From assembly GCA_018822845.1 (NCBI GenBank), contig JAHJJD010000034.1, forward strand, positions 1-36,293: DNA of 36,293 nucleotides, written 5' to 3'. Shown one piece after another: positions 17,615 to 26,597 of the stretch (position 1 is the stretch's first letter; each line of letters starts with the position of its first letter). The position numbers and the translations under genes were made by a program. The notes beneath the pieces were generated by a model. The model worked only from the letters and a program-made list of their open reading frames with translations. It ran no database searches and was not told where the DNA came from. This stretch comes from Gammaproteobacteria bacterium. GTDB taxonomy: Bacteria; Pseudomonadota; Gammaproteobacteria; Thiotrichales; Thiotrichaceae.

Positions 17615-19834
17615 CTATTTCCTCCGGTGTTCATAAACCCCGTCCCAGTCTGGTGGCGGGGTTTTTTGTGTCAGGGTGGCGATACGCTGCAAATACATGC
17701 CAGCCAGCGGGTCGTCGGGCGATTCGATCAGGATGTGGGCGAACAGTTTTGAGGCGTGTTGCCAGTCGCGTTTCCAGTAGTGATCCATGGCCGTTTCATG
17801 CATTTTCCATGCGCGCAGTGCCTGTGGGGAAAGTTCGCTGTGGAGGCCCAGCGGGTGTAACAGCAGTACGGCTTCGCGCTTGCCCTTGACCCGTACCCGG
17901 TCGACGCTGCGGAAAATGATGCCTTGGCATTGCTTGCGGGTATGTTCGCTGACCAGTATATCTACGCCGTAGAAGCGGGTAAGGGTTTCGATCCGCGCTG
18001 CCAGATTGACCGCATCGCCCAGTACGGTGTAGGCACGGCGGTAACTGGAACCCATGTCGCCCACGTTCATTTCCCCGGTGTTGATGCCGATGCCCAGTTG
18101 TAGCGGGGTAATGCCGAATTCGCGGTACTCGGCGGCGTTGTCCCGCAACATTTTGCGCAGGCCCAAGGCACTCAGCACGGCCTGACGGGCGTGGTCGGGT
18201 TCGCGCAGGGGGGCATTCCAGAAAGCCATCACCATGTCGCCGATGTATTTGTCGATGGTGCCACTGTATTCAAAGATGATGGCGGTGGCGGCATTCAGGT
18301 AACGGTTGAGCAGGTTTTTCAGGGTCTGGGTGTCGAGCCGTTCCGCTAATGAGGTGAAATCATGCAGGTCGGCAAATAGCACGGTCATTTCGCGTTTTTC
18401 GCCAGCGAGATTGACCGATTCGGGAGTGGCCATGATCTGCTGGATGTGTTCCGGCGGTACGTATTGGCCGAACAGGCGTTGCAGGTGATGGCGCTCGCGG
18501 TTTTCACGCAGCATGTCATACACCACAAACAGGCCGGTGATGAACATGATCAGCAACAAGGTGGGAATCAGGTCGAGGCGGATGTGTTCGCCGTGCCACA
18601 TCCACAGGTTTGCGCCGCTGGCGATCAGCAGCAGGGTAATGCCGGTCAGCAGCAGGGTGCGCGGGCCGCATAGCGGGTAAAGCACCAGCATCAGTAGTGC
18701 GAGTGCAACCATGCCGATGAGTTCGATGGTCAACCCCCAGGCGGGTTCGCTTAGCAGGATTTCGGGGTGCAACAAGCCTTGCAGGGTGTATGCCTGGATT
18801 GCGACGCCGGGCAGGTCGGCCTTGACCGGCGTGGGTTTCAGGTCGCCCAGCAGTAGCGCGGAGGTGCCGATCATGACAATGGCACCTTCCAGCGTATTGC
18901 CTGGCGTGTTGCCGCGCATGATGTCGGTGGCAGCAATCGCGGGGAAATGCAGGCTGCGGGTGGAATAGGGGATCAGGATATTGCCGAACATGTCCGTGGG
19001 GATGAATTGTCCGCTCAGGCCCAGACCGGCATACAGTTTCTGCTCGCCTATGCGGGCAATTTGCGCTTGCCAGTCGTCTTCCAGCAGGTAGCGCTGCGCC
19101 GCCGCCAGTGCCAGCGAAGGGTAGAGGTAGCCGTCATACTGCATGAACAGTGGCAGCCGCCGGGCTGTGCCATCACCCGCCAGCAGGGTGTTCATGTAGC
19201 CTTGCGCTTTGGCGGCGTGCTGGATCAGTGGCAGGCTGGTGGAATGGCCGGTTGGTTCCCAGGCTGGCAGGATGTTTTCTGGTACGTGTTTGCGGCTGTC
19301 GGGCAGTTTGCCATTGATCAGGTATTCCTCGTGGAACAGGAAGCCTGCCACCACATCATGCCGGGCAATGGCGGCTGCAAGCTGGCGGTCTGCATCGGTG
19401 GAGGAGGCGGTGGCGCGTAACGGGATGGAACATAAATCCGCCGTGCAGCTTGCCGGGGTGGCAGTTTGAGGAACCGGTTCGGTGGAGCCAAACAGGATGT
19501 CCAGCACAATCAGGGCGGGTTCCTGCGCCCCGATTTTGTTGATCAGGTCGGCAACGCGGTCACGCGGCCATGGCCAGCGGCCTTCCTGTACCTGACTGCG
19601 TTCGTCAATGTCGATAATGATGATAGGTGGTGCGTTTTCGGTGGGCGTAAAGTTTTCTCCCAGCCGGATTCGCAGGTCATAAAGCGCCATTTCGGCACGC
19701 TCAAGCAGGTTCCCGGCGGTATTGGACGGGTAAATCAGCGTCATGGCAAGCAATACGCTGAACAGCAAGCCGATCAGGATTTCAGGGGTATGTTCTTGGT
19801 ACTTTCGCCACATCATCTGATAAATGTGGCACAT
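17615..19834 (-). CDS. CHASE2-domain class III adenylate cyclase
   Basis: 739 aa. Membrane helix about 18-36, an extracytoplasmic CHASE2 sensor about 40-365, then three helices at about 367-387, 393-410 and 422-440, and a cytoplasmic cyclase domain from about 480. Catalytic residues are intact: metal-binding D489 (FADL) and D533 (YIGDM), base-selecting K529 and T603, and transition-state N610 and R614 (VNLAAR). The Lys/Thr pair is typical of class IIIb cyclases and predicts cAMP as product. No ribosome site is visible before the ATG at 19834, which lies inside a 28-base palindrome; ATGs at 19816 and 19813 are alternatives, also without a clear site. Directly downstream of a CRP-type regulator gene in the same direction, suggesting a ligand-sensing cAMP module. 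The signal sensed is unknown. Confidence 0.9.
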   Translation of the reverse strand: MCHIYQMMWRKYQEHTPEILIGLLFSVLLAMTLIYPSNTAGNLLERAEMALYDLRIRLGENFTPTENAPPIIIIDIDERSQVQEGRWPWPRDRVADLINKIGAQEPALIVLDILFGSTEPVPQTATPASCTADLCSIPLRATASSTDADRQLAAAIARHDVVAGFLFHEEYLINGKLPDSRKHVPENILPAWEPTGHSTSLPLIQHAAKAQGYMNTLLAGDGTARRLPLFMQYDGYLYPSLALAAAQRYLLEDDWQAQIARIGEQKLYAGLGLSGQFIPTDMFGNILIPYSTRSLHFPAIAATDIMRGNTPGNTLEGAIVMIGTSALLLGDLKPTPVKADLPGVAIQAYTLQGLLHPEILLSEPAWGLTIELIGMVALALLMLVLYPLCGPRTLLLTGITLLLIASGANLWMWHGEHIRLDLIPTLLLIMFITGLFVVYDMLRENRERHHLQRLFGQYVPPEHIQQIMATPESVNLAGEKREMTVLFADLHDFTSLAERLDTQTLKNLLNRYLNAATAIIFEYSGTIDKYIGDMVMAFWNAPLREPDHARQAVLSALGLRKMLRDNAAEYREFGITPLQLGIGINTGEMNVGDMGSSYRRAYTVLGDAVNLAARIETLTRFYGVDILVSEHTRKQCQGIIFRSVDRVRVKGKREAVLLLHPLGLHSELSPQALRAWKMHETAMDHYWKRDWQHASKLFAHILIESPDDPLAGMYLQRIATLTQKTPPPDWDGVYEHRRK
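17635..17667 (+). terminator. Intrinsic terminator of lysA, inside the 3' end of the cyclase gene
   Basis: 8-bp stem AAACCCCG (17635-17642) with CGGGGTTT (17657-17664), running into a six-T tract (17662-17667). It ends transcription of the nadC-lptM-lysA operon. It overlaps the last codons of the convergent cyclase gene, so the same bases also encode part of that protein's C-terminus. Confidence 0.85.
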
Positions 19835-19842
19835 TTTCAGAT
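19815..19842. promoter_or_regulatory. 28-base near-perfect palindrome over the cyclase start codon
   Basis: ATCTGA (19815-19820) pairs with TCAGAT (19837-19842), and AAATGTG (19822-19828) pairs with CACATTT (19830-19836). Only one bulged base (19821) and one central base (19829) are unpaired. The cyclase ATG lies in the right arm. A TCAGATAAnTGG direct repeat recurs at 19837-19848 and 19868-19879, 31 bp apart. It could be an operator or an RNA hairpin controlling translation. Confidence 0.5.
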
Positions 19843-19891
19843 AATTGGTGGTATTAAATGTTGGTTGTCAGATAAATGGTTGTTTCCATCG

Positions 19892-20533
19892 CTACCAGCG
19901 TGAAGGCAGTTTCCGTTCGATGTGAATCTGCTTGTTTTCCACTCTGATATAGCCGCCCTTGCGCAAATCGCCGAGGATGCGGCTGACCATTTCCCGTGAT
20001 GAGCCTACCATTTCGGCAATTTCCTGATGGGTGAGGCGCGGCGTGATGTGGCCTTTTTCACGTTCCTCGGCTTCATTGAGCAGTACTCGCGCGACCCGCC
20101 CGTACACATCCTGCGTGGAAAGTGAGCGGATGGTGTCGTCCTGCGCCCGCAAACGGCTGGCGAGAATGCGCAGCATCGGTAGCAGGTTTTCGGGGTGGGC
20201 TTCTATAAAGCGGTGAAAAGCATCCTGAGTCAGGCGTAGCAGCCGGGTTTTTGCCACCGCCATGACTGAGGCGGAGCGGGGCTGGTCATCCAGCAGGCTG
20301 AGTTCACCGAAAAAATCCCCCTTGTTGAGGAAGGCGAGTAACGCCTGCCTGCCTTCTGCGTCGGTGACGTACACTTTCAGGCGACCCTCGATCACGATGT
20401 AAAGCGAGTTGCTGTGTTCACCCTGGGTGATGATGATGCTGCTTTTGTCATAGCTGATTTCGTGGGCCAGTTTGAGCAGGTAATCAAATTGCCCTGCTGG
20501 CAGATTCTGGAACAGCGGAATGTCGTTGAACAT
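19892..20533 (-). CDS. CRP/FNR-family transcriptional regulator
   Basis: 213 aa. N-terminal cyclic-nucleotide-binding domain (about 1-120), with a phosphate-binding cassette FFGELSLLDDQPRSASV that keeps the Glu, Arg and Ser (E77, R86, S87) contacting cAMP in CRP. A dimer helix follows, then a winged HTH (168-193) with the recognition helix SSREMVSRIL: R180 and E181 as in CRP, S184-R185 as in FNR. No N-terminal cysteines for an iron-sulfur cluster. The start follows a GGGGGAGAA ribosome site. It lies 57 bp upstream of the adenylate cyclase on the same strand and divergent from the FecR-like gene, so it probably responds to cAMP made by that neighbour. The target promoters are unknown. Confidence 0.9.
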   Translation of the reverse strand: MFNDIPLFQNLPAGQFDYLLKLAHEISYDKSSIIITQGEHSNSLYIVIEGRLKVYVTDAEGRQALLAFLNKGDFFGELSLLDDQPRSASVMAVAKTRLLRLTQDAFHRFIEAHPENLLPMLRILASRLRAQDDTIRSLSTQDVYGRVARVLLNEAEEREKGHITPRLTHQEIAEMVGSSREMVSRILGDLRKGGYIRVENKQIHIERKLPSRW

Positions 20534-20717
20534 GATTTCTCCCCCCCAACCGATGATGTTTCAAGTATGCCATAGAATGTATTTCATACCATTCGGCGGT
20601 TTTGTTGGCGCGTTCAGGCCCTATAAAAAAGGTCAATTCCAAAAGCGGGGGGTTACTGGTCTATGCTTAGAGGATGGGTTTTGCGAGGTAAATTTAAAAT
20701 CTACACGGAGTTGATTT

Positions 20718-21053
20718 ATGCCAGCAACAGCAACAGGACGTGAGCAGGCAGGTGTAGTCCTGTCCAAGCGCGGCAAAGTAACGGCTAAAGGAACAGGGCA
20801 GGAGGCGAGGATTCTCAAACGGGGCGATACCATCTATCGCGATGATGTGGTACACACGGTGCGAGGGGCTAATGTGCAACTGAAAATGCGTGACCGTAAC
20901 ATTGTCATGTTGCGGGGCGGTTGTTCGTTCAGGATAACGCTGTACCATCCGCGCCGTACTGATGGCGGTGGGTTGCGCTACGAGTACGTCGGTGGCGTAT
21001 TGCGTGAAAGCCACCGTGATCCCGTGCCAGCGGGTCTGGGAATCAGTGGCTAG
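20718..21053 (+). CDS. Short FecR-domain-like protein without signal peptide
   Basis: 111 aa. CGGAG lies about 8 bases before the ATG. Residues 11-75 look like a FecR-type domain: alternating beta strands with the pattern GKVTAKG, LKRGDTIYRDDVVHT, NVQLKMRDRNIVMLRGG. It lacks the signal peptide or membrane helix expected for periplasmic FecR proteins and stops soon after the domain. A resemblance to the retention-module fold at the start of large adhesins is an alternative. FecR-domain genes are often near CHASE2 cyclase genes in proteobacteria (general knowledge, not checked here), and this one is divergent from the crp-cyclase pair. It converges with znuA; the two 3' ends overlap by 4 bases. 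Role unknown; possibly a regulator or partner of the cyclase module. Confidence 0.65.
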   Translation: MPATATGREQAGVVLSKRGKVTAKGTGQEARILKRGDTIYRDDVVHTVRGANVQLKMRDRNIVMLRGGCSFRITLYHPRRTDGGGLRYEYVGGVLRESHRDPVPAGLGISG

Positions 21054-21997
21054 CGCAGGCAGCGTTCGAAGTTGTCTGCGGCAGCTTGCATCAGGTTAGT
21101 ATAAGTATTTTCATCCAGCGGCAGTTTCATCCCGAGGGGATCAAGTTCTCCGATCCTGATAGTGCTGCCCTCCATTAGTGTCTTGATTAACGACGGCGAG
21201 AATTGTGGCTCCTGGAACAGGCAGATGGCCTGTTTCTGTTCGACAATGTGGCGGATGTCCTGTACGTGGCGGGCACCGGGGAGACGTGATGCATCCAGCG
21301 TGACGGCTCCGGCGAAGTTCAGCCCGTAATGCGTGTCGAAATGCTGCCATGCATCGTGAAAACTGAGGTAAGGTCGCTTGCGTAACGGCTCCAGTTGCTG
21401 GCGGATGTGTTCGTCAGTTGCCAGGATGCGTTCTACCAGTTTGCTGGTATTCCTGGCGTAATCAGCCTTGTGGTCGGGGTCAACCTGCGCCAGCACGCGG
21501 GCGATTTCGTGGCTCATGGCAATGGCGTTCTGCGGGTTCAGCCACAGGTGCAGGTCTTCGGTTGGCGCTGCGTCCCCTGCCGTGTGCTGTTCATGTTCAG
21601 ATGCTGTTTCTTCTGCGTCATGTTTGTGTGGTGAGCGGGCTGGCAGGTGCTGGATGCCTGGGGTGTCGGTCAGCGTCACGATGAGGGTGTGTGGGTCAAG
21701 ACTGGCCAGCGGTTTGTCGAGAAACGTTTCCAGGCCACTGCCAATACGAAATACGGCGAGGGCGCTGCCCAGTGTGCGCATGTCGGAAGGCTTGAGGGAA
21801 TAGTGGTGTGGCGATGCGCCATCCGGCAGCAACTGACGCACTTCCAGCGGGCTGTTGACTCCGCCTGCCACCGCATACGCCAGCGCCTGAACCGGTTTGA
21901 TGGTGGTGACAATCACCGGTTTTGCAGTGCTTTCCTGCTGGCATGATGATAAAACGGGTAAGCACAGCAGCAGCAAAATCGTTAGAATACGAAGCAT
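21050..21997 (-). CDS. znuA: Zinc ABC transporter substrate-binding lipoprotein ZnuA
   Basis: 315 aa. A lipobox LSSC (C19) means the product is a membrane-attached lipoprotein, in contrast to the cleaved soluble ZnuA of E. coli. Captures Zn2+ for the ZnuBC permease. Zinc ligands are recognisable as the histidines in GASPHHYSLKP, DLHLWLNP and SFHDAWQHF. A short His/Glu-rich loop (PHKHDAEE, EHEQH) lies in the usual position of the zinc-scavenging loop. Divergent from znuC with only 27 bases between starts, so both probably share one control region, likely under a Zur-type repressor, although no clear Zur box is visible. The start is supported by GAGAG 6 bases upstream. Confidence 0.92.
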   Translation of the reverse strand: MLRILTILLLLCLPVLSSCQQESTAKPVIVTTIKPVQALAYAVAGGVNSPLEVRQLLPDGASPHHYSLKPSDMRTLGSALAVFRIGSGLETFLDKPLASLDPHTLIVTLTDTPGIQHLPARSPHKHDAEETASEHEQHTAGDAAPTEDLHLWLNPQNAIAMSHEIARVLAQVDPDHKADYARNTSKLVERILATDEHIRQQLEPLRKRPYLSFHDAWQHFDTHYGLNFAGAVTLDASRLPGARHVQDIRHIVEQKQAICLFQEPQFSPSLIKTLMEGSTIRIGELDPLGMKLPLDENTYTNLMQAAADNFERCLR

Positions 21998-22024
21998 TTT
22001 TTACTCTCATTATATCGGCGGGAC

Positions 22025-22798
22025 ATGTCCACTACTCTTTTGGCGAAACTGGAACATATCAGCCTGCGCATGGGGCAGCGTGTGATTTTGCACGATGTCG
22101 ACCTCAAAGTGTACCCGGAAAGTGTATTGACCCTGATTGGCCCGAACGGTGCCGGAAAATCAACCTTGTTGCGGGTAATGCTGGGTTTGCAGAAAGCGGA
22201 TGGCGGCAAGGTGTGGCGGATGCCGGGTTTGCGGGTTGGTTACGTGCCGCAGAAATTCCATTTTGACCGCTTGCTGCCGTTGACGGTGGAACGTTTCATC
22301 GGGCTGAACCTGTCGCGGCATGATGCCGTAGCCATTCGCCAGTGTGCGCACGAGACGGGCGTCAGTGATCTGTTGCCGCAGGCGGTGCAGTCGCTTTCCG
22401 GTGGTGAGTTCCAGCGGGTCTTGCTGGCACGTGCCCTGCTCAACAAGCCACATTTGCTAGTGCTGGATGAGCCGGGCCAAGGGGTGGATGTGAGCGGCCT
22501 GAGCGAGCTTTACCAACTTATCAATCGCTTGAAACAGCAACATGGTTACGGCGTACTGATGGTGTCGCATGATCTGCATCTGGTGATGGCTTCGACCGAT
22601 CAGGTGCTGTGCCTGAACCGGCACATCTGCTGTTTCGGCCAGCCGGAAGCCGTGTCGCGCCACCCGGAATATCTGCGCCTGTTCGGGGATTCGCGTACTG
22701 CCGGGCTGGCAGTTTACACCCATCATCATGATCACCAGCATGATGTGCACGGTTGCGTGGTTCCGCTACAGGAAGGCGAGGAGCACAAGCATGGATGA
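22025..22798 (+). CDS. znuC: Zinc ABC transporter ATP-binding protein ZnuC
   Basis: 257 aa. Energises zinc uptake through ZnuB. All ABC ATPase motifs are present: Walker A GPNGAGKST, Q-loop VGYVPQKF, signature LSGGEFQR, Walker B LLVLDEP and the switch histidine in VMVSHDLH-like LMVSHDLH. The C-terminal tail is rich in histidine (HHHDHQHDVH, EHKHG), as usual in ZnuC, and may sense or buffer zinc. The 3' end overlaps znuB by 8 bases. Confidence 0.95.
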   Translation: MSTTLLAKLEHISLRMGQRVILHDVDLKVYPESVLTLIGPNGAGKSTLLRVMLGLQKADGGKVWRMPGLRVGYVPQKFHFDRLLPLTVERFIGLNLSRHDAVAIRQCAHETGVSDLLPQAVQSLSGGEFQRVLLARALLNKPHLLVLDEPGQGVDVSGLSELYQLINRLKQQHGYGVLMVSHDLHLVMASTDQVLCLNRHICCFGQPEAVSRHPEYLRLFGDSRTAGLAVYTHHHDHQHDVHGCVVPLQEGEEHKHG

Positions 22799-23576
22799 TT
22801 TCATCTGGCGCGCCGTGTTGGTCGGCTTGGCAGTGGTGCTGATGAGTGGTTTGCTGGGGGTATTTTTGTTGTGGCGGCGCATGGCGTATTTCGGCGATAC
22901 CCTGTCGCATTCCGCCCTGTTAGGCGTTGCCTTGGGCTTGATGACCGGGACGAACCTGAATGTGTGGATTATGCTGGTGTGTGGGGTGGTCGCCTTGCTG
23001 ATGCTGTATCTGCAACACAATCCGGCGCTGGGTAGTGACGCCTTGTTGGGAATCATTGGCCATAGCGCGCTGGCATTGGGAACAGTGGCGTTGACTTTTC
23101 TGCCAGGTGTCAGGGTTGATCTGATGGCTTATCTGTTCGGCGACATACTGGCTGTCAGCCGAACAGATATTGCGCTGACATGGGGCTTGGCCGTTTTCGT
23201 CATGGCGGTGATGGCGTGGATCTGGCGGCCATTGCTTTCCCTGTCAGTTCATGCGGAGCTGGCGCAGGTGGAAGGTGTCAATGTCTGGCGGGTCAGCGCG
23301 GTTTATATGTTGCTGATTGCGTTGATGGTGTCGGTGGCGATGAAGGTGGTTGGTGTGCTGTTGTTGACGGCGTTGCTGATCATACCCGCTGCGGCGGCAA
23401 GGCGTTTCGCCAAGACCCCGGAGCAAATGGCGGTATTGGCGGTCATGGTGGGTATGCTGGCATTGTTGGCGGGGGTCGGTATTTCCCTGCAACTGGATAC
23501 ACCGACAGGGCCGAGCGTTGTTGTGGCTGCCAGCGCGCTGTTTGTGCTGGCGCAGCTAATGCCGCGCAGCGCCTGA
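22791..23576 (+). CDS. znuB: Zinc ABC transporter permease ZnuB
   Basis: 261 aa, with about eight hydrophobic helices. The start is chosen at 22791 (MDDFIWRAVL), preceded by GAGGAG within the znuC tail; an in-frame ATG at 22728 would add 21 hydrophilic residues. Family landmarks: FLLWRRMAYFGDTLSHSALLG (here LWRRMAYFGDTLSHS), FLPGVRVDLMAYLFGDILAVS (here DLMAYLFGD), and VVGVLLLTALLIIPAAAARR (here LLTALLIIPAAAAR). Forms the membrane channel with ZnuC. No convincing terminator follows. Confidence 0.93.
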   Translation: MDDFIWRAVLVGLAVVLMSGLLGVFLLWRRMAYFGDTLSHSALLGVALGLMTGTNLNVWIMLVCGVVALLMLYLQHNPALGSDALLGIIGHSALALGTVALTFLPGVRVDLMAYLFGDILAVSRTDIALTWGLAVFVMAVMAWIWRPLLSLSVHAELAQVEGVNVWRVSAVYMLLIALMVSVAMKVVGVLLLTALLIIPAAAARRFAKTPEQMAVLAVMVGMLALLAGVGISLQLDTPTGPSVVVAASALFVLAQLMPRSA

Positions 23577-23586
23577 ATGATGCTGA

Positions 23587-24201
<615 letters not shown>

Positions 24202-24263
24202 AAAAAACCCGAGAATTGTAAGTTTGATACATATTAATGTTATCTTGTTTGGCAGCCTGATAA

Positions 24264-24551
<288 letters not shown>

Positions 24552-24582
24552 GTCAGCAAGCCAGCCGACAGCTCTTTACCTG

Positions 24583-24610
24583 CGCCCGCTTTGCGGGCGT
24601 TGCCGTTTTT
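24583..24610 (+). terminator. Intrinsic terminator after the ferredoxin gene
   Basis: 7-bp GC-only stem (CGCCCGC 24583-24589 with GCGGGCG 24593-24599), three-base loop, then TTGCCG and a five-T run at 24606-24610. The gap before the T-run is a little long. Confidence 0.6.
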
Positions 24611-24700
24611 GCAGGATGTGCAGGAAGCTGTTGCGGGTGTTGCTGACGTTTGCTGGAAGCGACCTGATGGATGCCCAGATTGATACACAATAAAAATTAT

Positions 24701-25168
24701 CTATTTGGTCACGCCGGATTCCGGTTTGGTAGCGCTGAACATCATCAGGATGTTGCGTTCGGCATCCAGCAGGTGCAACTGGTTGTGAGCGATGGCGTAC
24801 TGGCTGGCTTTTTTCAGTTGTTCGATAAAGCGCTGTTCCAGCAGGCTCTTCTCACCCATGCAGGCCATTTTGGTTGCACCCAGCGGGCCTGTGCTGAAAA
24901 CACCATCACCGCTGCCAGTGTAGCTGCCGAAGTAGCGGTTACAGCCGGAATAGCCGGTCAGACGGCTGTCGTCAAAATTGAGTGTTAGCGGGCGATCCGA
25001 TGTGACGCTTTCCTTACCCAGCTTTTGCAGTTCCCAGTTGGTGTTGGCCAGACTGAGTCCGGGGGCGTTTTTGGCGCTGGAATCAAGCGTGCACGCTGAT
25101 ACGATGGCGAGTCCGAGCAACACGGCCAGAATTTGTCCTGTAATGGAGGACAGGAGTTTTTTAAGCAT
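24701..25168 (-). CDS. META-domain (HslJ-like) lipoprotein
   Basis: 155 aa. The ATG at 25168 follows AGGAG with an 8-base spacer; the GTG at 25174 is too close to that site. A hydrophobic leader ends in the lipobox VSAC, so the product is lipidated. One META domain follows (NTNWELQKLG, GYSGCNRYFGSY, ATKMACMG, ERNILMMFSA); in this family the GxxGCNxFxG and xTxMAC motifs are characteristic. E. coli HslJ is linked to novobiocin and heat response; the molecular function is poorly known. Divergent from the HugZ-like gene. Confidence 0.88.
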   Translation of the reverse strand: MLKKLLSSITGQILAVLLGLAIVSACTLDSSAKNAPGLSLANTNWELQKLGKESVTSDRPLTLNFDDSRLTGYSGCNRYFGSYTGSGDGVFSTGPLGATKMACMGEKSLLEQRFIEQLKKASQYAIAHNQLHLLDAERNILMMFSATKPESGVTK

Positions 25169-25208
25169 ACACACCGCTCCTCATGCTTTATTGTTATGTT
25201 TATAGAGT

Positions 25209-25278
25209 GACGATCGGCTGAAAAGTTGCAACCGGTCGTCAATGATGCGCCTGTTTGCCTGAGTAACGCAAAACAGGC
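25209..25278. repeat. Two adjacent inverted repeats in the META/HugZ-like divergent gap
   Basis: Stem 1: GACGATCGG (25209-25217) with CCGGTCGTC (25232-25240), one G-U/mismatch. Stem 2: GCCTGTTT (25249-25256) with AAACAGGC (25271-25278), perfect. They may be operators or leader hairpins. No T-runs follow, so they are unlikely to be terminators. Confidence 0.4.
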
Positions 25279-25317
25279 TGACGAGCTGTATGATGCCGTG
25301 AATTCAGGAGACAGGTC

Positions 25318-25818
25318 ATGAGTAAATCCCCGCAGGAGACACTGGGGCAATTACTGGCAAACACAAAAACGTTGCAAATTGCCACCCTTGATGCAGCCGG
25401 GGAACCGGCGATCAGTTATGCGCCATTCGTGCAGGATGGTGGGGGTAATTTCTACATTTTTGTCAGCGGGCTTTCCAGCCATACACAGGAAATCATCCAG
25501 CATCCACGGGTGTCGGTACTACTGGTGGAAGATGAGCAGGATGCCCGGCAGATTTTCGCCCGTACCCGTGCTACCTATCACTGCGAGGCAGTGGTGGTGG
25601 GGCGGGATGATGGCGTATTCCCGCAAATGCTGGATGCGTTGGAGGAACGCTTTGGCAATGTGGTCGGCCTGCTGCGCGGGCTGGGGGATTTCGTGCTGTT
25701 CCGGCTGAAACCGGTGTCGGGGCGGTTTGTGATGGGCTTCGGCCAGGCGTTTGTGCTGGCGGGCGAAGGGCTGCGCGAATTTGGGCACATCGGGCCGGAT
25801 CAATTACAAAAAGGGTAA
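25318..25818 (+). CDS. HugZ-like / pyridoxamine 5'-phosphate oxidase family protein
   Basis: 166 aa. AGGAG lies 7 bases before the ATG. Split-barrel FMN-binding fold of the pyridoxamine phosphate oxidase superfamily: LQIATLDAAGEPAISYAPFV, NFYIFVSGLSSHTQ and HPRVSVLLVEDE, each in expected order (read here as separate segments), resemble heme-utilisation HugZ proteins, which bind or degrade heme. The C-terminal VSGRFVMGFGQAF is also HugZ-like. It is not the vitamin B6 biosynthetic PdxH itself. No iron or heme uptake genes are adjacent, so heme as substrate is an inference from the family. The ElyC-like gene follows 3 bases later, probably in one operon. Confidence 0.82.
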   Translation: MSKSPQETLGQLLANTKTLQIATLDAAGEPAISYAPFVQDGGGNFYIFVSGLSSHTQEIIQHPRVSVLLVEDEQDARQIFARTRATYHCEAVVVGRDDGVFPQMLDALEERFGNVVGLLRGLGDFVLFRLKPVSGRFVMGFGQAFVLAGEGLREFGHIGPDQLQKG

Positions 25819-25821
25819 TGA

Positions 25822-26586
25822 ATGTTTTTGTTTAAAAAGCTGTTTTCCAGCATGGTCATGCCGCTGTCGCTGACTTTGCTGTTGTTTCTGTTCGGGCTGT
25901 TGCTCCTCTGGTTCACGCGCAGGCAGAAAACCGGCAAGGTGCTGGTGACGGCGGGTATGCTGCTGTTGCTGGCGCAGGTTTACGGCTGGGGTTTTGAGCC
26001 AGCACTCAAGTCGCTGGAGCGGGAAATTCCGCCGGTCGTGACAGTGCCAGCGGATGCGGGTTATCGCTGGGTGGTAGTGCTGGGCGGTGGCACGTATTCG
26101 GACAAGGAAATTCCTCTGCACTCCCGGCTGGGCAAAGATTCGCTGGCACGACTGGTAGAAGGTGTGCGCCTGTACCGGCAGATACCGGGGGCAAAATTGC
26201 TCCTGTCAGGCGGGAAGGTTTTCGGTTTTGGTTCGGATGCCGAGTCCATGCACAATCTGGCGTTGCAGTTGGGCGTGAATCCGGCAGACATGGTTCTGGA
26301 TGTGGAATCGCAGGATACCGAAACGCAGGCCGTAATCGTCCGGCAGATGGTGGGAAGTGATCCGGTACTGCTGGTGACTTCCGCCTCGCACATGAGCCGT
26401 GCCACTGGCTTGTTCCGCAAGGCAGGCGTGCAAGTGCTGCCCGCCCCGGCGCACTATCTAGCGCAGAGCAACAGTACCTTCAGCCCCACCGATATTTTCC
26501 CCAGCACGGATGGTTTTACCGAAGCACAGAGGGTGGCGTATGAATGGATGGGAATTGTTTGGGCAAAGCTGCGCGGTCGTCTGTAA
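25822..26586 (+). CDS. YdcF/ElyC/SanA-family (DUF218) inner-membrane protein
   Basis: 254 aa. Two N-terminal membrane helices (about 11-31 and 39-56), then a DUF218 domain: WVVVLGGGTY, GVRLYRQIPGAKLLLSGG, ESQDTETQAV, LLVTSASHMSRATGLFRKAG. Length and layout match ElyC, which acts in envelope homeostasis and lipid-carrier use in E. coli, better than the shorter SanA. AAGGG provides a ribosome site overlapping the previous gene's end. Precise biochemical activity is unknown in this family. Confidence 0.85.
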   Translation: MFLFKKLFSSMVMPLSLTLLLFLFGLLLLWFTRRQKTGKVLVTAGMLLLLAQVYGWGFEPALKSLEREIPPVVTVPADAGYRWVVVLGGGTYSDKEIPLHSRLGKDSLARLVEGVRLYRQIPGAKLLLSGGKVFGFGSDAESMHNLALQLGVNPADMVLDVESQDTETQAVIVRQMVGSDPVLLVTSASHMSRATGLFRKAGVQVLPAPAHYLAQSNSTFSPTDIFPSTDGFTEAQRVAYEWMGIVWAKLRGRL

Positions 26587-26597
26587 GGTTGTTTTCC

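Noticed and set aside
19815-19842. Classical CRP site (TGTGA-N6-TCACA)
   Set aside because: The palindrome has TGTG-G-CACA at its centre with no 6-bp spacing, so it does not fit the CRP consensus; kept only as an unexplained palindrome.
21998-22024. Zur box in the znuA/znuC gap
   Set aside because: ATTATAT-type sequence is present, but I could not find a convincing dyad matching a Zur operator in these 27 bases.
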